The notes below the pieces were generated by a model that was not told where the DNA came from, ran no database searches, and saw only the letters and a list, made by a program, of their open reading frames with translations. DNA of 49,786 nt from Promethearchaeia archaeon. GTDB taxonomy: Archaea; Asgardarchaeota; Lokiarchaeia; Sigyniarchaeales; SOKP01. The stretch is taken from NCBI GenBank assembly GCA_029856155.1, contig JAHQWL010000031.1, positions 1-49,786 of the forward strand, in the 5' to 3' direction. Below are positions 1 through 8,518 of this stretch, in pieces (within the stretch, counting starts at the first letter, position 1; each line of letters begins with the position of its first letter). A program made the translations under genes and the position numbers.

Positions 1-773
1 CAACTGATCAAATTCAAATTTCAGAACTGCCTAGTAAAAAAAATTCTGTAATTAATTTAAAGTTTGATAAAAAGCCCTCTAAATTACCACAAGAAGTCAT
101 AGTTAAAATTTTTAGAACTGAAAATATAGCAATTGAGTACAACATTTTAACTAGGCTTTGGAATCAAGGTTTTCATGTTCCAAGTATTTTATTTTTTCAT
201 AATCCTTATTTATTCCTCGAAAAAGTTGATGGTACAAATTTATGTGATTTTATCAATGAAAGATTAAAAGGCACCAAGCACTTAGATGATTTGGAATCTG
301 AAGCAAGAACTCAAATTGTTAATAGTATAGAAAAACTTGCTGAGTTTATTGCTCAATTTCATGAAAAAAATTTTGTCAGAAAAATGCATGAAGAAAAAAG
401 AAAATACGTTCTTTGTAAAGGAGATACAAGGCTTAGGGATTTCATTTATGATTCTATGAATGATAATTTGTATGCCGTTGATTTTGAGGATGCATATGAG
501 GGTAATCATATGGATGATTTGGCTTGGATATGCACTTCCCTTCTTGATACAGATCCAGGGATCTTTGAAATGGAGGAACCAAAACATAAGGTTGACCTGA
601 TAAACATATTCCTTAGAAAATATTACCGAACTAATCCAAAATTTTCTTTTGACTTTAATTATTTAGCTGAGAAGATAATTGATAATTTAAATATAGTTAT
701 AGAAAGGAGAAATCTTCCCTATGGCACTATCAGCAGAACTCTTTTTCTAGATGATATTTCTAAAGAAATATAA
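1..773 (+). CDS. Phosphotransferase/protein-kinase-fold protein, 5' end missing
   Basis: The reading frame is open from the left edge (first full codon at base 3) to a stop at 771-773, so the gene starts outside the window. The visible part has a small-molecule-kinase look. A VIVKIFRTEN stretch resembles the beta3 lysine strand. GDTRLRDFIY lies where APH/Bud32-like enzymes have the catalytic HGD loop, and VDFEDAYEG lies where the metal-binding DFE/DFG loop is expected, followed by DDLAW, which aminoglycoside-phosphotransferase-type kinases often carry. The canonical His of HGD is replaced by Lys (KGD). The substrate cannot be told. A Kae1-associated-kinase-like or APH-like enzyme are both possible. 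Confidence 0.55.
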   Translation, partial: TDQIQISELPSKKNSVINLKFDKKPSKLPQEVIVKIFRTENIAIEYNILTRLWNQGFHVPSILFFHNPYLFLEKVDGTNLCDFINERLKGTKHLDDLESEARTQIVNSIEKLAEFIAQFHEKNFVRKMHEEKRKYVLCKGDTRLRDFIYDSMNDNLYAVDFEDAYEGNHMDDLAWICTSLLDTDPGIFEMEEPKHKVDLINIFLRKYYRTNPKFSFDFNYLAEKIIDNLNIVIERRNLPYGTISRTLFLDDISKEI

Positions 774-926
774 TCGTCTATTCCTATCTTAAAGATTAAT
801 TAAAAATATCTTATCTTTGCCAAAACACTATATTAATACTGAAAATTGTTAATTTAATATTCAAATCTGTAAGATTAAGTTTTTAATAAATCGAATGGTT
901 TAATATTTGGTAAATGCAATTAATTT

Positions 927-936
927 ATTATATAAA
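927..936 (+). promoter_or_regulatory. TATA-like promoter of the C1q-like gene
   Basis: ATTATATAAA sits 31 bases before the ATG at 968, and no ribosome binding site precedes that ATG. This spacing would place transcription start a few bases ahead of the start codon, giving a near-leaderless mRNA as in many archaea. It is inferred from spacing and base composition only. Confidence 0.35.
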
Positions 937-967
937 ATTTAAATTTAAATAGAAAAGTTGTAAAAAA

Positions 968-1498
968 ATGGGAAGTAAAACATCATTGGGAGTGTTCTTT
1001 GCCTTAATTATTGGGCTTAGTGGTTTAGGAATTGGGATATTTTCATTCCTGAGAATTAATCAAATTGCTACGCAACCACAACAACTTAAAATAGGCTTAA
1101 AAGTATATGTAAATGTAAGTTATGATGAATCTGATTTAGCGACTCATATAATAAATTTTGAAAATAAAAGTTATGATTATCATAACGATTTTAATCTAGC
1201 TACGGATGTATTTACTGTACCAATATCTGGAGATTATCTTATTATAGGAACAGTAACTATCTCGGTTCTACAAGACACAGAGATATTGCTGGTCTCAATT
1301 TACGTTAATAATGTTAAAAAAGCCGAAGTTATTTCTCATGCTTCTACAAATCACCCTACTTCCGCTACTGTTACAGATATTCTAAGTTTATCTGCCGGTG
1401 ATGAAGTAACTCTTAGAGAATTTTTTTACGCATCGAATGTCAGAGAAATTCAAAGTGGTCAAGAAGCTACATATCTTACAATATACAAATTAGATTAG
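968..1498 (+). CDS. Membrane-anchored protein with C1q/TNF-like beta domain
   Basis: 176 residues. One N-terminal membrane segment (about residues 8-28) is followed by an outside domain. The domain reads like a C1q/TNF jelly roll: an FTVPISGDYLI strand (compare F..P..G.Y), an IYVNNVKKAEV strand, then DILSLSAGDEVTL (compare L.L..GD.V.L) and a closing YLTIYKL strand. These are the landmark positions of the C1q family (PF00386), recognised by eye only. C1q domains usually trimerise and bind ligands at the surface, so a cell-surface role is inferred. The start is the ATG at 968, without a ribosome binding site. The gene at 3343 has the same anchor-plus-beta plan. Confidence 0.55.
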   Translation: MGSKTSLGVFFALIIGLSGLGIGIFSFLRINQIATQPQQLKIGLKVYVNVSYDESDLATHIINFENKSYDYHNDFNLATDVFTVPISGDYLIIGTVTISVLQDTEILLVSIYVNNVKKAEVISHASTNHPTSATVTDILSLSAGDEVTLREFFYASNVREIQSGQEATYLTIYKLD

Positions 1499-1636
1499 GC
1501 AATTTAGATAATTGAATATCCAATTTAAGTTCTAATAATATTTATTTTTTTTATCTTTCTAAAAATCAAAATTTAATAATACTCACACTATTATTTTATA
1601 AAAATTAATAAAATTTTATTGAAAGGAGAAATTAAC

Positions 1637-2383
1637 ATGAGTCTTACTGATACCAAATCATCTTTAAAGAAGATTATTTCTATTATTGAAGAACTTAATG
1701 GATTAAATTCAAATTCAATTCCTAAATTACAAACTCAACCAACCAACCTACTCGAACAGATAGGAAAACTTGAAGAAGCCAAAACAAATGATTTAAGAAC
1801 TATTGAATCTAATGATGATGAAATTAATTCTTTAAAAAATAAGATTTCTCAAAATCAAAGGGATATTGCCTCATTAGAAGAAAATAATGCTGAACTCCAT
1901 AATCAACGACAAACTCTTCTTGACAAAATTCAAGATGCACAAAATGAATTAAATGAAACACAAACAAAAATCACTGCACGAAGGGAAGAGTTAGCAACTC
2001 GCAGCAGTCGATTAGATCAATTAGAAAATAGACTTATAGAATTAAAAGATATTCAAGAGAAATTCGATAATAAAATGAAAGAACTTGAAACTCAACTTCA
2101 AGAAGAATATAATAAAAAAGAGAAATTTAGTAATTCATACGCTATGCGAACCGCTGCGATGAAGTCTCTGATCAAAGCTGGTTATGTACAATCTGCCCAA
2201 TTAAAACTTATTCAAGCATTGCAGCCTAATACTACTCTTGAACTTAAGGGCATTGTTCAAGCGATGGGTTTAAGAGAAGATGTAGCAAAAAGTATACTGA
2301 CAAAAATAGTTCAAAAAAATGGACCAATTGAATATGATGAGGGAAGTGGAACAGTAACATTAAAAGGGGAGGTTGATTTCTAA
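1637..2383 (+). CDS. Coiled-coil protein with C-terminal winged helix (first of pair)
   Basis: I do not recognise a named family. Residues about 5-175 are rich in Glu, Lys, Gln, Asn and Leu with heptad spacing and no Pro after the first 40 residues, typical of a long coiled coil. The last 75 residues (from about MRTAAMKSLIKAG) have the alternation of a winged-helix fold, ending in the wing-like YDEGSGTVTLKG. The start is the ATG at 1637, preceded by AAAGGAG at 1622-1628 with an 8-base spacer. A TTG at 1619 is in frame but lies upstream of that site. The stop overlaps the next ATG by one base (TAATG), so the two genes are probably translated together. Confidence 0.75.
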   Translation: MSLTDTKSSLKKIISIIEELNGLNSNSIPKLQTQPTNLLEQIGKLEEAKTNDLRTIESNDDEINSLKNKISQNQRDIASLEENNAELHNQRQTLLDKIQDAQNELNETQTKITARREELATRSSRLDQLENRLIELKDIQEKFDNKMKELETQLQEEYNKKEKFSNSYAMRTAAMKSLIKAGYVQSAQLKLIQALQPNTTLELKGIVQAMGLREDVAKSILTKIVQKNGPIEYDEGSGTVTLKGEVDF

Positions 2384-3111
2384 TGGGTTCACAGGAAATT
2401 TTGGCATTAATCGAACAATTTGAGACCGCTTATGATACTTACTGGCAGGTTCTTCAAAAGCATAACGAAGAAGTGCTTTCGCAGTTAAGAGAAGCATGGC
2501 GTTTCATGCAAGCAGAACAAAAGGAAGAAGAAAGTATCAAAGAAAAATTAGGCTCTCAAAATTCAGAACTAACAGAATTAAGAACAAAGTCAGAAGAATT
2601 AGATAGAACTATTGAAGGATTAAAAGCTAAAAAGGATGAATTAACTTCGAAGATTTCTGAATTAACAAATAATTTAGAAACCAGTGTCAATGATTTAAAG
2701 AAACCGGCGTTCGAACTTACACAGCTTGAGGAAAAACTTGCAGCTGCTAATGAAAAGATTACAGCGAAAGAACAAGAGAAAACTATACTTGATCAAAAGA
2801 CAGTCGAAAATGAAAACCGAGAAGTAGAGTTAAAAAATACCTACCAGAAAAAGATGGATGAACAAGAATCTAAAATTGATCAATTAAGACAAAAGAATTT
2901 CTTTACGTCCTTTTTGATTGAAAATTCAGATGAGGAGATAATAGAAGTCGATATCCTCGCTACTATCATGGATAAGGGAGAAGCTAAATTAGATGATTTA
3001 AAGAAACTTCTTGATGTTCCACCAATAATGGCGGTTCGTACAATAAAACAATTAAGTGTACGGGGTATACTTAATCTAGACGAAAATAGTGGAAAGGTAA
3101 CTCTACCCTAA
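2383..3111 (+). CDS. Coiled-coil protein with C-terminal winged helix (second of pair)
   Basis: 242 residues with the same plan as the preceding gene: a central coiled coil (about residues 45-180) and a C-terminal winged helix of about 60 residues ending in LDENSGKVTLP, which matches the YDEGSGTVTLKG end of its neighbour. The two are therefore likely paralogues. The N-terminal 45 residues differ and look alpha-helical. The ATG overlaps the upstream stop by one base and has GGGGAGG at 2366-2372 as a ribosome binding site. Co-translation and shared heptads suggest the products form a heteromeric coiled coil. A DNA- or protein-binding role for the winged helices is inference. Confidence 0.75.
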   Translation: MGSQEILALIEQFETAYDTYWQVLQKHNEEVLSQLREAWRFMQAEQKEEESIKEKLGSQNSELTELRTKSEELDRTIEGLKAKKDELTSKISELTNNLETSVNDLKKPAFELTQLEEKLAAANEKITAKEQEKTILDQKTVENENREVELKNTYQKKMDEQESKIDQLRQKNFFTSFLIENSDEEIIEVDILATIMDKGEAKLDDLKKLLDVPPIMAVRTIKQLSVRGILNLDENSGKVTLP

Positions 3112-3342
3112 ACTGGTTTTAATTATTTTTTCTATTTTTATTTCTTGAATTTACAGCTTTAAGCGAATATTCAGTAATAGCTATTTTTTAACATCTATAA
3201 ATTTTACATATAAATCTGATATCCTAATAGAAAATTTTTTATTTGGATATACTTATTTAAACTCTTATAAACGAAATCTTTTGAAAATTCTAACTTTAAA
3301 ATCATTTAAAAATTCTAAAAAAATTAAAGAGGGTGATAAAAT

Positions 3343-3840
3343 ATGGGAAATTCTGGAAAGATACTTGGGTTAATTGCTCTATTAATCGCAATTGGGGCAT
3401 TAGGTTTAGGTGTATATCAAACATTTTTCACAATACCTGATGATGGACCAGAAATTTTTATCGTATCAAATGAAGAAATTATAAATCTAGATACTGGTGG
3501 TTGGAAAGATATTCCTAAACTTAATATTACCTATAACACTGAAGTGGGTGATCTTGTCTTATTTGAATATACATGTCAATATAAATTAGACATTATTGGG
3601 ACTACTTCCCTTCAAATTTGTTTTTTTATTGACAGTGTAAGGATAAATATTGAATATTATATTTATATTATTGGTGTGAATGCAGAAGATTCGCAGGATA
3701 TATATAACTCCGGTATTATGAAGTATTATATCCAATATAGTAGCACGGGAGCGCATACTGTAGGAGTTACTACCTGGATTGACGATAGTTTTACCGCTAC
3801 ATATGTAACTTCTAGTGTTCTAAAGGTCGAAATTTATTAA
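3343..3840 (+). CDS. Small membrane-anchored beta-rich surface protein
   Basis: 165 residues. An N-terminal membrane segment (about residues 6-27, very rich in Leu, Ile, Gly and Ala) is followed by alternating beta-type stretches, with one Cys pair candidate (YTCQYKL and SLQICFF). The anchor resembles that of the protein at 968, and the rest could be a similar sandwich domain, but the C1q landmarks are weaker here. The ATG is preceded by GAGGGTGA, a good ribosome binding site. Function unknown. A surface location is inferred from the topology. Confidence 0.65.
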   Translation: MGNSGKILGLIALLIAIGALGLGVYQTFFTIPDDGPEIFIVSNEEIINLDTGGWKDIPKLNITYNTEVGDLVLFEYTCQYKLDIIGTTSLQICFFIDSVRINIEYYIYIIGVNAEDSQDIYNSGIMKYYIQYSSTGAHTVGVTTWIDDSFTATYVTSSVLKVEIY

Positions 3841-4038
3841 TTCTTCTCAATATAGTTTATTTTTTTTTCATTTTTTCCTAATTTTTTCATTTTTTTATAT
3901 TATAAAGATTATAAAAATTAAACCTTAGTCTCCTTCTTATTCTTTTTAATTAGTTTTCTACAATAAATTAACAAATTGAAAAATTTTATCTTATATTAAA
4001 TATTGAAATTGGATTCCTTTTTTCAACTATTGAAATAA

Positions 4039-4938
4039 TTAATCCTTAATTTTTGCATAAACTATGCAATGTGTTCCATTTACTTTCCCCAGGATATTGC
4101 CGTTTTTGTCCTGAAAATGCTTCTCTTCTAACTTGTGGGAATCCATATGCTCTATTAATTCTAATCCTCGTTGTTGAAGAAAATTATTAATACCTCCCTC
4201 AGCTATTCCAAAGGTCCAGCCTTCACCAGACTTTTTAACTCTTTGATATATTTGTTGTTCTCCATAATACAAATTCTCTTCTTCAAGAACTGATTGATAT
4301 ATATAATCAAAAACAGCTTCACTTCCCATACCAGCACTTTCGGTGATGAACTTAAAATCCTCGTTGATTGCAGATTCATTCAAATACATAGTAATTCCTT
4401 CGAGTATATAGAGTGTTTTTTTATCATATTGGAAACCAGCTGTTTTAAGTTTGTTCTCGATCTTCTCGGTATTAAAATCTATTTCAACAAATATAATCTT
4501 TCCAGGGTCTATTTTTCGCTTTTTGTATTGTTTTAATTTGTCAGATATAGTGGTTTTTACATCTAATTCAAAAATACGTGTCTTTTCATTTCCATCAATA
4601 AGACGAATACCACGAGAATCAAAACCCGCTCCAAAAAGAAGGATCTGGTCAAAATTATTTGAAATTGCATTTAAGAAAATTTCATCAATTATTTTCGTTC
4701 GAGCAATAACATATTCATAAATTCCCTGTGGGCCTACTTTCTTAAGAAGAAGAGATCTCATCCGTTTAGATTTGATTAAAAGGTGAATAAATTTGGGTAA
4801 TAACTTGAGAGCTATATAATCATTACTCTTATAATTTGGTGATTTCTCATAAAATGAAGATGCTCTGGAAACACAAGTCATAGCGGCTGTTCTAGACGAC
4901 TTTTTCTCGATCCGTCGTTTAACTTTTCTTGAATCCAT
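4039..4938 (-). CDS. SAM-dependent methyltransferase, LCM/TIGR00027-like
   Basis: 299 residues, the usual length of the leucine-carboxyl-methyltransferase-like family (PF04072). The N-terminus has the family signature SRTAAMTCVSRASSF and then SNDYIALKLLP. The SAM-binding loop is ILLFGAGFDSRG (about residues 100-111), followed by the acidic strand end FELDV and by YILEGITMYL, all at positions expected for the family. Related bacterial proteins methylate small molecules or carboxyl groups. The substrate here cannot be inferred. The gene stands alone on the minus strand between plus-strand genes. The ATG at 4938 has no strong ribosome binding site. Confidence 0.8.
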   Translation of the reverse strand: MDSRKVKRRIEKKSSRTAAMTCVSRASSFYEKSPNYKSNDYIALKLLPKFIHLLIKSKRMRSLLLKKVGPQGIYEYVIARTKIIDEIFLNAISNNFDQILLFGAGFDSRGIRLIDGNEKTRIFELDVKTTISDKLKQYKKRKIDPGKIIFVEIDFNTEKIENKLKTAGFQYDKKTLYILEGITMYLNESAINEDFKFITESAGMGSEAVFDYIYQSVLEEENLYYGEQQIYQRVKKSGEGWTFGIAEGGINNFLQQRGLELIEHMDSHKLEEKHFQDKNGNILGKVNGTHCIVYAKIKD

Positions 4939-5120
4939 AAGATCTAATATAATGAAGGAATTTTTATCTTTTAAATTGAATCGATTAATTAATGATAAAG
5001 TCAGTGAAATGAATTTAAACAGCTTTCTAAAAAAAATTATAGAAATTTAATAAAGAATTTAAATTATCGTTATTTCCTACCAAACATAACGCTATAAAAA
5101 TTAAAAAAAATCTGAATAAA

Positions 5121-6338
5121 ATGAATAAAAAAGACATTATAATTGGAGTTTTACTTATAGGAATCGTTGGCATATCTGGTGGCTTAGGATATCTTTTAAT
5201 TGCAGGACCTGAAATATTTGGTCCACCTTCAGAAGGACCCACAAATCTATTTGGTCTACCAGATGACTGGAGTACAGCACCGAATGCATCCTATTTTATG
5301 ATCTATAATCAAACTGGAGCTTCTATAAAAGTAACATTGAAAGATATATTAGATGGTGTTGCCTTAGCTATAGAAGAACAAGCAGCAGAAGGACCAGAGA
5401 TTAATGCGTATAAAGATATTATATATCCTTATACATATCTAGATCCAGGAACTGGGCTTTATATAACTGGCGTGGATTTATTAGATATTTTAGAAAAATA
5501 TGACACTAATTTCGGTTGGGACTTAACTATTACTTCCAGTTATGGTCATACATTAGAATTAACGACGGGTGAACTCATTTCAAGAATGTATCATGGAGAT
5601 GAAGATCCTATTATTGTAGCTATTGCTGCAAATAAAGAATGGTTAGGAGAATCTCCATTAGGCCCAAATTGGGGTAATTTTACATTCATTGGCAAACAAT
5701 TTCCTTCAGCGATATATGATATCTCTCAAGTTGAGGTAATGAGCAATTGGACTGTTGAAGTAGTTGTAAATGGAAATGTGAATTACACAATTGATCAAAC
5801 TAATATGATATTAAATGAATATGACGATGAATACCACTATGACAGAGAGGATTGGTGGGATTTTCATAGACACTATTGGGCAAGAAATATTTCGGAAATC
5901 ATATCTCATACATCTGCAGCTGGTAAAAATTATACTGTTAGATTTTGGTCTGCTGATGAATGGGCGACTCCATGGCCATTCGGTGGAAAGAAAGAACTCA
6001 GATATAATAATACTCACGTAGAAGAAGGAATAATTCCTCCTTATCCTCAATGGGCTGATGGGTATTTAAACTCAACTGCAGATTTAATTAATGAGACTTT
6101 AGTTCCAATGCCTGAAACTAATCTTTTGATGGCTTTAGTCCATGCTGATCAAGAACTAGGAGAATCAGGACAAGGAATTACAGATCCTATCTGGCCATAT
6201 AGACGAACATGTGGTTATCATCGAGGACCGTTTTATTTAATTATTCCAGGAAGGCCAAGAAATACGTATCTCTCACATATTGTTCGAATAGAAATTACAT
6301 CATATACAGGACCAATTCCATCGGGGTTTTACCTATAA
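5121..6338 (+). CDS. Exported protein with two sulfite-oxidase-fold-like domains
   Basis: 405 residues. An N-terminal membrane segment or signal (about residues 5-28) leads to an outside region that reads as two related halves. The first has GLYITGVDLLDILEKY, then LEL-TTGEL and DPIIVAIAANKEWL, ending in ISQVEV. The second has NWTVEVVVNGNV, an RNISEII stretch, then NLLMALVHADQELG and GPFYLIIPGRP ending in SHIVRIEI. These strand-and-loop landmarks match the oxidoreductase molybdopterin-binding fold (PF00174) as seen more clearly at 11374. The molybdenum-ligand Cys is absent: the only Cys lies near residue 375. A binding rather than catalytic role is therefore likely. It starts the run of genes leading into the ECF transporter. 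Confidence 0.55.
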   Translation: MNKKDIIIGVLLIGIVGISGGLGYLLIAGPEIFGPPSEGPTNLFGLPDDWSTAPNASYFMIYNQTGASIKVTLKDILDGVALAIEEQAAEGPEINAYKDIIYPYTYLDPGTGLYITGVDLLDILEKYDTNFGWDLTITSSYGHTLELTTGELISRMYHGDEDPIIVAIAANKEWLGESPLGPNWGNFTFIGKQFPSAIYDISQVEVMSNWTVEVVVNGNVNYTIDQTNMILNEYDDEYHYDREDWWDFHRHYWARNISEIISHTSAAGKNYTVRFWSADEWATPWPFGGKKELRYNNTHVEEGIIPPYPQWADGYLNSTADLINETLVPMPETNLLMALVHADQELGESGQGITDPIWPYRRTCGYHRGPFYLIIPGRPRNTYLSHIVRIEITSYTGPIPSGFYL

Positions 6339-6400
6339 ACAAAAACAATTTATTTTTTTTTTTAATTTATTGTAGTAAAAGTCAGAAGTAATGAATAGAA

Positions 6401-7300
6401 ATGAAAAAGCGAAATATCTTAAGATTATTTATTATTATATTTTCACTCTTAATATTAATTAGTATTAAATTTCACTCAGTTAATGCTTTTCCCCCTGATG
6501 GAGATTGTAAGGATTATCATAAAGTTGTAAATATCATCCCATATTATGAAAAATCGGCTTCCATAAATTTAGACGGATTACCTAATGAAAATTTTTGGAC
6601 AGTGCATACTCATGAAAATGAAAATGGAACGTTGATAATTCCCTTAGCTTCTGAATCTTATGGTCCTGATTTCTTCGTAGTATACCTTAACATGACTTTT
6701 GTATTAACAGCTACTTATCTTTATGTATTATGCCAGTGGTCTGACAATTCAACAAAACCAGATCTTGGTGCAAGTATTTATGATGGGTTATATTTCTGTT
6801 GGAATATAAATGTACCAAATTTTTCATCATATTTTCCAACTGGAATGAGTACTTTAGATATGGGAGGTGGTGATGTAGATAGCTGGGATTGGTCATGTTT
6901 AATCTCATCTCCTCCTAACGGTTCATCCTATTATTGTCGGGATAAATGTTTTGGTACCTACGTGTGGTATAGTCCAAGTTTAGAAACTGAAGATGTAGAA
7001 GTTGCTTATACGTATAGGACAAATACCTCATATACACTTGAGATTAAAAGAAAGCTAATTACAAATGATCCTTATGATGTTCAATTTGATCAATCTAAAA
7101 TTTATAAGTTTAATATGGGAATTATGGATGATGGAAACCATGAAGATCACGCAATATCTTGGACACATGCACTAGACTTAAGATCTCCCGAATCCTCAGC
7201 AGTAATACATGCCTATAATATTATTATAATTTTATCATTTTCAGCAATAGCTTTAGTAATTATAAAAGGAAATATTAAATATAATATCAAAAAGAGTTAA
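6401..7300 (+). CDS. Exported ethylbenzene-dehydrogenase-gamma-like (EB_dh/CBM9-like) protein
   Basis: 299 residues. A signal or anchor segment (about 8-29) is followed by an outside domain and a C-terminal membrane helix (about 270-292). The domain follows the EB_dh pattern (PF09459): INLDGLPNENFW near residue 55, LYVLCQWSD near 110, a DSWDWS stretch near 155, YTLEIKRKLIT near 220, then FNMGIMDDGNHEDHAISW. In DMSO-reductase-family enzymes such as ethylbenzene dehydrogenase this domain is the heme b-binding gamma subunit. No catalytic molybdenum alpha subunit or iron-sulfur beta subunit is encoded nearby. It sits 8 bases before the next gene, so the two are co-transcribed. Confidence 0.6.
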   Translation: MKKRNILRLFIIIFSLLILISIKFHSVNAFPPDGDCKDYHKVVNIIPYYEKSASINLDGLPNENFWTVHTHENENGTLIIPLASESYGPDFFVVYLNMTFVLTATYLYVLCQWSDNSTKPDLGASIYDGLYFCWNINVPNFSSYFPTGMSTLDMGGGDVDSWDWSCLISSPPNGSSYYCRDKCFGTYVWYSPSLETEDVEVAYTYRTNTSYTLEIKRKLITNDPYDVQFDQSKIYKFNMGIMDDGNHEDHAISWTHALDLRSPESSAVIHAYNIIIILSFSAIALVIIKGNIKYNIKKS

Positions 7301-7308
7301 CTTACAGA

Positions 7309-7872
7309 ATGGAAAAAAGAAATTTCAATATTATGGTTATGAGTGTTATAATTGGAATGTCAGTGTTTTGGTTAAGTCTATATGCATTTATTATTTTAGA
7401 CATTGATCCATTATATCACATTAAAACCACATTTGGGGGAGAAGATACAATAATCCTTACCATAAAAGGAAATGTAAATAGAGAATTAGAGTTATCTATA
7501 TCTGATATTAAATCTGATAAATATCAACAAGTAAAGGATAGAACTTTTCATTTTATAAATGCTATAGGGAGTGAATTTGACGAGGTATACTCTGGTGCAT
7601 CATTATGGAGTATATTCGAAGAGGAAAATATATTAAATGAAGATGCTTCAAACTTCCTTTTTATAGGAGGAGATGGTTACTGGGCTGAAACTTATCTACC
7701 CTTAAATCTTGCTGAAAACCATACAGAACAAATAATTGTAGCTTATGAAAAAGACGGAGAACCAATCTATTATGATGGACCACTTAGAAGTATTGTAGAT
7801 CATGAATTAATTCCCGAAAAAGCAAATACTCATTATGCGATAAAATATTTAAAAACGATATTAATTCAATGA
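7309..7872 (+). CDS. Membrane-anchored single sulfite-oxidase-fold domain, cysteine-less
   Basis: 187 residues with one N-terminal membrane segment (about 9-31). The outside domain has LTIKGNVNRELELSISDI, GASLWSIFEEENI, FIGGDGYWAETYLPL, IIVAYEKDGEPI and DGPLRSIVDHE, ending in IKYLKTILI. These follow the order G..., W..L, A.DGY, LAY..nGe.L, GPLRLVVP of PF00174-type domains. There is no Cys in the whole protein, so the usual molybdenum thiolate ligand is missing. Spacing (8 bases to the previous gene, 13 to the next) puts it in one operon with the EB_dh-like gene and the ECF S component. A ligand-presenting role for the transporter is inference. Confidence 0.6.
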   Translation: MEKRNFNIMVMSVIIGMSVFWLSLYAFIILDIDPLYHIKTTFGGEDTIILTIKGNVNRELELSISDIKSDKYQQVKDRTFHFINAIGSEFDEVYSGASLWSIFEEENILNEDASNFLFIGGDGYWAETYLPLNLAENHTEQIIVAYEKDGEPIYYDGPLRSIVDHELIPEKANTHYAIKYLKTILIQ

Positions 7873-7885
7873 ATTTTAAGAAAAA

Positions 7886-8512
7886 ATGAGAAAAGAAAAT
7901 ACAGACACAAATGAAATTGATTTAAAAGATGGTTATAAACCGTCAGGATATTTACATGAAAAGACTAAAGGTCTAACGCTTCTAGATCTTCTCTATTCAA
8001 CAATAATAGGAGTAATGGGTGGAATCATATCTAGTTTAATCCCATTTTCTTTATTAATAAAAGTTTGGTACCCATTAACTGGTGGTACACAGCTAGTAAG
8101 TGGACATCATGTTATCTGGGCGACAATAGTCTATGGTTTAACTCGGAAAAAACCAACGATAATGTTAATTATGATTACTAAAGGAATTCTAGAGTTTTTA
8201 TTTGGAGATGCATGGGGTTTATTAATTATTCTCGTGAACTTGATGGAGGGGTTCTTCTTAATAATTGGGTTTGAGTTAATGGAAAAGATTGGAGAAGGAG
8301 AAACTAAACTTGGATGGGCTATTGCAGGAGGATTTGGCAACTTTTTTCAAGCCCCATTTTTCTGGATTATTAATCAACGCTGGTATTTACATTGGGTACT
8401 TTGGGTTTTGGCTTTTATGTTTGCCTTTATATCAGGGATGCTAATAACAGGATTATTAGGTAGAACAGTGAAAAACTATTTGATTAAAGCGGGGGTACCT
8501 ACTACTTTTTAA
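7886..8512 (+). CDS. ECF transporter S component, YkoE-like
   Basis: 208 residues with about five to six membrane segments. The stretch from LLDLLYSTIIGVMGGI through GGTQLVSGHHVIWATIVYGLTRKKPTIMLI to GILEFLFGDAWGL and the acidic LMEGFFLIIGFELM matches the YkoE family (PF09819). That family is the substrate-binding S subunit of energy-coupling-factor importers and is best known for the thiamine precursor HMP. The genes for the ATPases and the T subunit follow directly (6-base gap), so this is a dedicated rather than shared system. The flanking exported molybdopterin-fold proteins suggest a different ligand, but nothing in the sequence fixes it. Confidence 0.7.
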   Translation: MRKENTDTNEIDLKDGYKPSGYLHEKTKGLTLLDLLYSTIIGVMGGIISSLIPFSLLIKVWYPLTGGTQLVSGHHVIWATIVYGLTRKKPTIMLIMITKGILEFLFGDAWGLLIILVNLMEGFFLIIGFELMEKIGEGETKLGWAIAGGFGNFFQAPFFWIINQRWYLHWVLWVLAFMFAFISGMLITGLLGRTVKNYLIKAGVPTTF

Positions 8513-8518
8513 AATGAG

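Noticed and set aside
282..587. Open frame on the minus strand inside the kinase-like gene
   Set aside because: Antisense to a coding gene, with low-complexity composition and no family match; a shadow frame.
1619..1636. TTG start giving six extra residues to the coiled-coil protein
   Set aside because: The AAAGGAG ribosome binding site lies downstream of it and fits the ATG at 1637 instead.
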